Positions 58,341 through 64,000 of a stretch of 64,000 nt of DNA are shown one piece after another. The stretch comes from an uncultured Aquimarina sp. (GTDB taxonomy: Bacteria; Bacteroidota; Bacteroidia; Flavobacteriales; Flavobacteriaceae), in assembly GCA_947493495.1 (NCBI GenBank), contig CANLRN010000017.1, positions 1 to 64,000 on the forward strand, written 5' to 3'. The notes under the pieces were generated by a model. The model ran no database searches. It had not been told where the DNA came from and saw nothing but the letters and a program-made list of their open reading frames with translations. Positions within the stretch are counted from its first letter, which is position 1. Every line of letters starts with the position of its first letter. The position numbers and the translations under genes are program-made.

Positions 58341-58696
58341 GATTTTATTGTTTATTTTTAATAGCTATTATTTTATCCTCTTGTGCAACGGTAGTGATAG
58401 AAAGACCAGAGATAAGGGGTGCAATATATGATGTAAGAGATAAAAAACCTGTTCAAGGCGTATCTGTATATATCGAAGATGAGTCAAAAACATCGGATAA
58501 TAATGGAAAATTTGTTATAGATGGTATTACCAAAAAGAAGATTTTTAATTTTGAAGGTGGACACGATCCAAAGTTCTACTCATTTCAATTAAAACACCCT
58601 CAGTATGATAGTTTAAGGATTAAAAAAGGAACAAGAGGTAGTTTTGATCAAAAAATTATAGTTTATGATTCAATATTCTTAAAACCAATCAATTAA
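58337..58696 (+). CDS. Small lipoprotein with carboxypeptidase-regulatory-like domain, immunity candidate
   Basis: This 119-residue lipoprotein starts at ATG 58337, overlapping the effector TGA by four bases; an in-frame start at 58313 would lie inside the effector gene. The signal ends IILSSCATV. The mature part has the pattern of a carboxypeptidase-regulatory-like beta sandwich (IRGAIYDVRDKKPVQGVSVY, TSDNNGKFVIDGI). Translational coupling to the protease effector and a periplasm-facing anchor suggest it blocks the protease in the envelope. No characterised relative is known to me. Confidence 0.75.
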   Translation: MRFYCLFLIAIILSSCATVVIERPEIRGAIYDVRDKKPVQGVSVYIEDESKTSDNNGKFVIDGITKKKIFNFEGGHDPKFYSFQLKHPQYDSLRIKKGTRGSFDQKIIVYDSIFLKPIN

Positions 58697-58711
58697 TAGT
58701 AGCATTGTCAT

Positions 58712-59037
58712 ATGAAATTAAATACATATAGGATTATGTTTCTAAAAAATATAACTCAAAAGTTAAAAAAAGGCGGGGTACTTTTATTTGTTATTGGTTT
58801 ATACTCTTGTGTTACCTACAAAAACACACATCGTAATGATATTCAAGGCTTTGTATACTCCAAGAATAATACTCCAGTACCTAATGCTACGGTTATATTT
58901 TATTTTGAAATATTAGGCAAAAAGATGCAGTTTTATTGAGTAAATTTAAGTTGGAAATGGTATTAGATACTTTAAGTGTAAATATTGAAATAAATGAAAA
59001 GGTATGGCAGATAAAACAGAAAACACACCAATCATAG
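58712..59037 (+). pseudogene. Frameshifted duplicate of the small lipoprotein
   Basis: The frame at 58712-58939 encodes a lipoprotein signal (LLFVIGLYSCVTYKN) and IQGFVYSKNNTPVPNATVIF, matching the start of the gene at 58337. It then ends early at GKKMQFY. A one-base shift restores a continuation, QKDAVLLSKFKLEMVLDTL, SVNIEINEKVW, that runs to 59037 and overlaps the next gene. I read this as a second immunity-type copy with an indel near 58920. Confidence 0.6.
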
Positions 59038-61547
59038 TAGATACAGATGGAATCAATGAAATAGGAGTGGGATCAGACTCCAGAGTATCGGTAATTAAAA
59101 TTGGTGAAAAGAAAAAGTTGAGTGTTGCCACAACTCCTTCATATAAAGAACTTGTAAAATGGGTATGGATTGCTACACAATATTTAGAAGAAGCAAAAAA
59201 AATGGCTCCTGGTCAGGTTTTTGATAAATGGGGAGAATGGAAATCTAAAAACGCTACAGAACCGATATCTAAATATGGAATCGGGAAACAATATGTGTTT
59301 GGAAATGCAATTAATACTAAAACTTCTAAAAAAGACTTGACAGAAGGTACTATTTATTACTTCGAACCCTTTACAGAGTATCCCACCTTAGATCGCGGTC
59401 ATTATATCGCTACCATAGATACTCCTCAGATATTGTCTGCATATTTTGCAAGATATAAGGATGAATTTAAATACCCAGGAGAGTCTGGAACCAGTAATAT
59501 ATATACGTATAAGAACACCATAAAACTATACATACAAGGGCATCTATTACCAGATTATACGGTAGGTTATCATAATTTTGCATTGTTTGAAGTAGAGATT
59601 TGGGATACAGACGGTAATAAAGCAACTAAAGAACCTTTAAAATATTTTCAAAAATATCATCCCGGTAAATTTTCTGTCAATACGATGACAGAACTGGATT
59701 TTGTGATCGAAGAAGATTGGAGAGATGCCAGTAATCATGAAAAAGATACTGTTAAAACCTATTATGCAAAAATAAAAACGACCCTCTACAGTAACGAAGA
59801 TGCCTTTACTGGTGATGAAGTTGATAACATCAATGACAAATATTTAATAACGGCTAATGAAAACCCTAAAAATAATCATCGATATTTTAAGTTCACTAAC
59901 AAATTTAAAAGTGTAGCTCCTAATTTAGATACGATTGGTATTGTGTATACATCAGAAGATGAAGCGGTAAGTCAATCTGGATGGCTTGGAAGAAATACAG
60001 ATAAAGGGATAGCCAATGCTAAAAAATATAAAAAAACGACTGTAAAAGAATATGATACCACAAAAGGTACGGTATTAAAAGATCAGCAAGTATCCTTTGA
60101 TGTCAAATATGATACCATGGACGTTATATTAGATAACTACGAAGCAGATAAAAATAATATGATGGTTGTGGTCGGGGATGTAGAATATAGTGCTAAAAAT
60201 ATTGAACCCTGCAAGTTTTCTAAGATAGAAATCAGTCATAAAAGTAGAAAAGATCCTTTTGTACTATTTGATGAGGATCAGAAAACCAAAGCAGTAGTAG
60301 ATCAAACCAATCTGGCATTTGGGATTGTGGCGGGAGATGCAAAAGAGAAAGTAACCATTACTGCAGTAGGTCTAGCGATACAAAATTATCAAGATAAAGG
60401 CTTAAAAAAACCCGAGTGTTATGGGATCACTACGGCTCGTAAAACCAGAAAGGGTAGAGTAGCCAGAAAAAAAGTAAAACACAAAAAAGAAGCCGAGTTT
60501 ACGCATACTAGTATAGAAGATGTGTTTAATATGCAAAAAGCCTATGTATTGTATCCAAAAGGGATGGAAGAAACTACAGGCTCAGAAACCATGGATATCG
60601 GTGACCAGCAAATACAATACAATCATAAAGATAATAGTGTGGAGCTAGAAGTTGGGTATTTGTATAATAAAAACTATGATAATAGAGTACTTAATTTTTT
60701 AGGACATGAGAATGAGTATTTAAAAAATCATGACATCGTTAAATCACTTCAGAATCTATGGGTATTTCGATACCTTTTACAAGTAATTAAAAAAGAAGAA
60801 TTATATCAATCCTATTTTGTTCCTGTAGGTACTTGTCGCTATCCAAATCAGATGGTAAAGGTTAGAGTGTATCCAGACATTAAGTGGTCTATTAATTTTA
60901 ACTATAATATAGAAACTCCGATTTATTATGAAAATACTAAGGGAATGCTGGAGTTTTATGACAAAGCACAGGCAAAAGGAGAAGAGTTTCCATTGCTTAG
61001 TGATGACCCATCAAAAAGAATACAAAAACAAAAAGAAGCATCCCTAAAAAAGAAGGCGACCACTGATAAAGCTATTCAGGAAAAAAAACACAAGTCTAAA
61101 TTTGCGTTGCATTTTGAATGTGAGGCAGCTGGTGGGAATCAAATAAAATTAGGATCCGATTTTGCAGAAAAGATAAGGGCAATGCTTAGCCCAATTATTG
61201 AAATGTATGAGTTAGTAGATAAGGTTACTGGTGCTAAAAAAGCCAGAAAGGCTGAAGGCGAACTTAAATCCAACCCTGCAAGAACCTCTAAACTAAAAGG
61301 AATATTAAGTCGTCTTAATCGTGCTCCTATGACTCTTACACTCCATCCCCCAGGAATAGGTACAGGTCTTGCTATTGGTTATATGCCAGGAGAGGACAGT
61401 CATATTGTAGGACATCAACTAGATGGTTTTGTAAAGTTAGACCCTATTATTGGTGGAGATATACGCATAGATCTACTTGCATTAGCTGGTAAAATACCTG
61501 TATATGGTAAACTCGTCGATGCTCTCGATCTGGCAAGCTGGCTATAG
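59004..61547 (+). CDS. Large VgrG-island protein, copy B, frameshifted 5' part
   Basis: This 847-residue frame is collinear with the 987-residue copy A, though diverged: VKWVWIATQYL for IRWIANMFHG, VVVGDVEYSAKNIEPCKFSK for VIIGNIVTDAAEFHPCKIKK, VYPDIKWSINFNYN for VYPDVKWTLQLAYN, and a lysine-rich segment near 680-700. It stops at ...DLASWL, before the glycine-rich C-terminal domain of copy A. That domain continues in the -1 frame (next entry), giving about 990 residues in total. No signal peptide. It sits after the protease effector cassette and before an immunity-like lipoprotein, as copy A does in its cassette. Confidence 0.7.
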   Translation: MADKTENTPIIVDTDGINEIGVGSDSRVSVIKIGEKKKLSVATTPSYKELVKWVWIATQYLEEAKKMAPGQVFDKWGEWKSKNATEPISKYGIGKQYVFGNAINTKTSKKDLTEGTIYYFEPFTEYPTLDRGHYIATIDTPQILSAYFARYKDEFKYPGESGTSNIYTYKNTIKLYIQGHLLPDYTVGYHNFALFEVEIWDTDGNKATKEPLKYFQKYHPGKFSVNTMTELDFVIEEDWRDASNHEKDTVKTYYAKIKTTLYSNEDAFTGDEVDNINDKYLITANENPKNNHRYFKFTNKFKSVAPNLDTIGIVYTSEDEAVSQSGWLGRNTDKGIANAKKYKKTTVKEYDTTKGTVLKDQQVSFDVKYDTMDVILDNYEADKNNMMVVVGDVEYSAKNIEPCKFSKIEISHKSRKDPFVLFDEDQKTKAVVDQTNLAFGIVAGDAKEKVTITAVGLAIQNYQDKGLKKPECYGITTARKTRKGRVARKKVKHKKEAEFTHTSIEDVFNMQKAYVLYPKGMEETTGSETMDIGDQQIQYNHKDNSVELEVGYLYNKNYDNRVLNFLGHENEYLKNHDIVKSLQNLWVFRYLLQVIKKEELYQSYFVPVGTCRYPNQMVKVRVYPDIKWSINFNYNIETPIYYENTKGMLEFYDKAQAKGEEFPLLSDDPSKRIQKQKEASLKKKATTDKAIQEKKHKSKFALHFECEAAGGNQIKLGSDFAEKIRAMLSPIIEMYELVDKVTGAKKARKAEGELKSNPARTSKLKGILSRLNRAPMTLTLHPPGIGTGLAIGYMPGEDSHIVGHQLDGFVKLDPIIGGDIRIDLLALAGKIPVYGKLVDALDLASWL

Positions 61548-61972
61548 ATTGGTTAAGTAATGGTGCTGTAGAGTTGTCCTATAAAATTGATCTTACCTTT
61601 TATGCTAATCTAAAGTTGCCAAAAGCAGCTATTTCTTATAACTTTGCCACTAATGAGTTTGATTGGAGTGGTAGTGTAGAAGGTACATTTGGTGGGAAAT
61701 TGGAAATAGAAGTTGGATTAAAAATGAGTACTAAGCAAATAATCAAAGACACAGAAATTGACTTTCAAGCAGGGGTTAAAGGGGATTGTTATTTTAAAGT
61801 CACAGTTGATCCTAGTAAAAAAGAAAATGTAAAAGTTAAATTCTCTGGATTACTAGTAACAGTTCACTATAAGTTAAGTTTTAGCAGTAACGGTGATCGA
61901 AAGAAAAAGAAACTTGATCCAATTAAACTAATTCCTAGTGTGACTAAAAGTATGCCTATAAAATTTGATTAA
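61541..61972 (+). pseudogene. 3' part of large island protein copy B, in the -1 frame
   Basis: In frame with base 61541 the sequence reads AIDWLSNGAVELSYKIDLTF and continues to the TAA at 61970-61972 (VEGTFGGKLEIEVGLKM, FSGLLVTVHYKLSFSS). Its first plausible separate start is a TTG at 61574 with no sign of a ribosome site. The segment aligns with the C-terminal domain of copy A. A single -1 slip or a missing base near CTGGCAAGCTGGCTATAG (61530-61547) would rejoin the two parts. A sequencing error, mutation or programmed frameshift cannot be separated here. Confidence 0.65.
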
Positions 61973-61973
61973 A

Positions 61974-62819
61974 ATGAAATCTTATATAATATTATTAATA
62001 ATTCTTTTTTCTTGTAAAAAGAGCCAAAATTCAAAACACAATCAAATGGATAATACTATAATTTCTCAAACTCCTTACTACGCTATAGAAATAGATGCGT
62101 TACCTAAGTTTAGTGTTTTAGTAAACGATGTAAAGATTGTCTCCCACAATGATAGAGGTTCTCTAAATAGTGTATATTTATTAAACAAGGAAATTTTATC
62201 CAAAGGAGAACAGGTTTTGAAATTAAATATTATTTCTGATCAAGAACTCAGTGAAACGGATGAACAATATTTTAAATTTAAAATATTTAAATATGAGAAT
62301 TTTGATTCTGATGATAAAACCTTAATTCTCGATGCTAAACCAAAATTTAAGCAAAAAACAAAAGTGTATAGTCAAATATTACCTTTTATCGCAAATGTTC
62401 CTTACAAACTTAAAGGTTGGTCAAATTCTGTTAAATTAATCGATGAAAACAAAGAGGATTTACTAAAAGAAGTATTAGAGTTTTATAATAATACACATGG
62501 TATTTTAAATTCAGGAAAATCTATAGAGTATTTAAATTTAGTTTCGAAGCGTAATGAAGAAACTGCCATCGCATTTTATAATAATCCAGGAGTATTACAG
62601 GAGAAAGAAGAGTTAGCACAACGAGTTAAAGGTGCAATGGGGAAAATGAATCCTTTAAAAGATTTTACATTAAAATATTATGGTAATGGACGGATAGTAA
62701 CACTAGAAAATAAAGATGGAGATTCTCCTCTTTATTATTCGACGGAAGACTATGATGATTTTTTCAGTATACAATTGCATAGACCTAAAGCGGGAGAACC
62801 TTTGGAAATTATACGATAA
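61974..62819 (+). CDS. Immunity-like lipoprotein, family member 4
   Basis: This 281-residue lipoprotein starts at ATG 61974 (MKSYIILLIILFSCKKSQ), just after the copy B stop; a TTG at 61965 is less likely. Family features are FSVLVNDVKIV, ANVPYKLKGWSNSVKLID, YYGNGRIVTLE and the ending LHRPKAGEPLEIIR, closest to member 3 at 53789. It lacks part of the region between the Ig-like segment and VPYK present in members 1 and 2. It probably guards against the product of copy B or a former C-terminal variant, by analogy with copy A and member 1. Confidence 0.73.
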   Translation: MKSYIILLIILFSCKKSQNSKHNQMDNTIISQTPYYAIEIDALPKFSVLVNDVKIVSHNDRGSLNSVYLLNKEILSKGEQVLKLNIISDQELSETDEQYFKFKIFKYENFDSDDKTLILDAKPKFKQKTKVYSQILPFIANVPYKLKGWSNSVKLIDENKEDLLKEVLEFYNNTHGILNSGKSIEYLNLVSKRNEETAIAFYNNPGVLQEKEELAQRVKGAMGKMNPLKDFTLKYYGNGRIVTLENKDGDSPLYYSTEDYDDFFSIQLHRPKAGEPLEIIR

Positions 62820-62887
62820 TTGATAAAAGAGAGCTAAATTACTTAAAGAATACCTTTTAAACTGTACTTAAGTCTCGATGTGAAAAT

Positions 62888-63028
62888 ATGAATAAGTTTG
62901 AATGTGAGATCTTCGGAAGAAGATATAGTAAAAAACCAAAAACTATCTCTAAAGAGCCTTCAGGGAAACCAAATGCAATCAAAAATTTAATTGCTCCTTG
63001 CAAGCCTATTAAATTTAGTATTTTATGA
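62888..63028 (+). CDS. Short ORF coupled to the next lipoprotein gene
   Basis: A 46-codon frame (MNKFECEIFGRRYSKKPKTI, ending CKPIKFSIL) ends with TGA overlapping the following ATG (ATGA), the same junction used elsewhere in the island. It is basic and has two cysteines. No family is recognised. It could be a real small protein or the 3' end of a lost effector gene, since other immunity-like genes here also overlap the end of a preceding frame. Confidence 0.3.
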   Translation: MNKFECEIFGRRYSKKPKTISKEPSGKPNAIKNLIAPCKPIKFSIL

Positions 63029-63981
63029 TACGTAAACTAGTACTAATTTTATTTATTTGCATTTCTGCAGGGAGTTGCGCTCAGAAAACAAAATCAAATT
63101 TAGAACTTACGCGTATGAAACCTATTCAGGTTATACCTAAAGAACAACAAATTACCTACGCGATTCATATTAATGCCAAAACTCCTTATGAAATTTATAT
63201 CGACGATATTCCTTTAGAACGGTTTTATGAAAGTGGTATGAATGCTACATCAGAGTTGAATCCTTATTTATTAGGTAATGGTACGCATACACTAAAAGTA
63301 CGTTACTTACCATTAGAAACTGCAAAAGATACCTTGTTGCACCCAGGAGACGTCTATCATAATAAAGATGCCAAATGGAATATCTTTTTTGTAAGTTATA
63401 TAAAAGATACTAATGATCCATTAGGTTATGAAGGAGAGATCGATTATGTAAATAGTGCCTTAGAAGTAATACCACCGCCCAAAGCCGTACCCTTTTGGGA
63501 ACAGGAATTTGATATAGAAATCAAAGACTTACCTTATAACCTTACAGGTTGGAGTAAAAGTCATGATTTATCTAAAATGGATAAAGATGAATTAAAAAAT
63601 CAAGTTTTTGATTATTATAAAAAAATAAGAACTTTAATGAATGAAGGAAACATAAAGGAATATTTAGATTTGAATAAACAAAAAGATAAAGAAATTGCTA
63701 TTGCTACCTATGATGATAAGTTGGGTTGGTATACTTCTGATGAGAGAATAAATAATTTATCTACTAAATGCAAAGGAAATATGCTCCCTTTAAATAAAGA
63801 TAACTATCAATTAAAATTATATGCGTATGGTAGAATAGTAGCTTTAGAGAGAATAGGTCGATTTAAAAATATGGGACTAATTGCAAAAAGAGAAGTTGAT
63901 TCAAAATTTAGATATTCAGTTTATAATTTTCTTCTCCACAAACCAATAGGGAGCGATACTTTTGAGATTATTAGGAAATAA
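63025..63981 (+). CDS. Immunity-like lipoprotein, family member 5
   Basis: This 318-residue lipoprotein (signal MIRKLVLILFICISAGSCAQ) is a full member of the family. It has PYEIYIDDIPLERFYESG, LKVRYLPLETAKD, KDLPYNLTGWSKSHDLSKMD, LYAYGRIVALERIG and the ending LHKPIGSDTFEIIRK. The insertion HPGDVYHNKDAKWNIFFVSY enlarges its N-terminal Ig-like part relative to the other members. Its start overlaps the short ORF before it. No gene follows before the window ends, so the array may continue beyond it. Confidence 0.75.
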   Translation: MIRKLVLILFICISAGSCAQKTKSNLELTRMKPIQVIPKEQQITYAIHINAKTPYEIYIDDIPLERFYESGMNATSELNPYLLGNGTHTLKVRYLPLETAKDTLLHPGDVYHNKDAKWNIFFVSYIKDTNDPLGYEGEIDYVNSALEVIPPPKAVPFWEQEFDIEIKDLPYNLTGWSKSHDLSKMDKDELKNQVFDYYKKIRTLMNEGNIKEYLDLNKQKDKEIAIATYDDKLGWYTSDERINNLSTKCKGNMLPLNKDNYQLKLYAYGRIVALERIGRFKNMGLIAKREVDSKFRYSVYNFLLHKPIGSDTFEIIRK

Positions 63982-64000
63982 ATTATTGCTCATATATTAT

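Overview
The window is AT-rich DNA from a marine Flavobacteriaceae-type member of the Bacteroidota; an Aquimarina-like genus is a guess. The grounds are a SusC/SusD pair, a hybrid two-component regulator, a T9SS C-terminal sorting domain, many lipoproteins with short SxC lipoboxes, TAnnTTTG -7 promoter boxes and GldA/GldG-type ABC genes. No rRNA, tRNA, CRISPR array or intact insertion sequence was seen.

Bases 1-30856 are a polysaccharide utilisation locus (PUL). It holds a GH3 glycosidase (-), a T9SS-sorted surface protein (+), a minus-strand block of SusC, SusD, PKD lipoprotein and a large FG-GAP/VCBS lipoprotein, then GH2 beta-galactosidase, HTCS sensor-regulator and sulfatase (+), an AraC regulator (-), a PSCyt1/DUF1549/DUF1553 cytochrome-type lipoprotein (+) and a second GH2 (+). 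The enzymes suggest a sulfated, galactose-containing algal glycan, but no endo-acting hydrolase or lyase is present. Four pairs of CATATG half-sites, each with exactly 21 bp between repeats, lie upstream of four of the transcription units. They look like the operator of a single regulator, most simply the HTCS.

Bases 30908-33317 (-) are a sulfur/persulfide cluster: two exported single-domain rhodaneses and a metallo-beta-lactamase persulfide-dioxygenase-like protein fused to two rhodanese domains. Bases 34295-39589 (+) hold a diverged Hsp20-like protein, a small exported protein and a Gld-type ABC exporter (ATPase, permease, GldG-like protein, DUF4340 protein), interrupted by a GC-rich intergenic repeat and closed by a terminator. 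A decayed gene and a palindromic repeat follow.

Bases 40673-63981 (+) are the most unusual part: an orphan VgrG island of type VI secretion character with two parallel effector cassettes. Each has a DUF4280 (PAAR-like) protein with a C-terminal toxin enzyme, putative immunity genes, a ~990-residue protein of unknown function, and lipoprotein immunity candidates. Toxin 1 is a zinc phospholipase C-like domain and toxin 2 an HExxH metalloprotease. Between the cassettes are three tandem modules pairing an exported or lipid-anchored immunity-like protein with a TM-BAM/GIDE-like-TM protein, a decayed fourth module, and a chimeric gene made from two other genes of the island. The second ~990-residue gene and a small lipoprotein gene carry frameshifts. 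The pattern is that of an effector-immunity array growing by duplication, recombination and decay.
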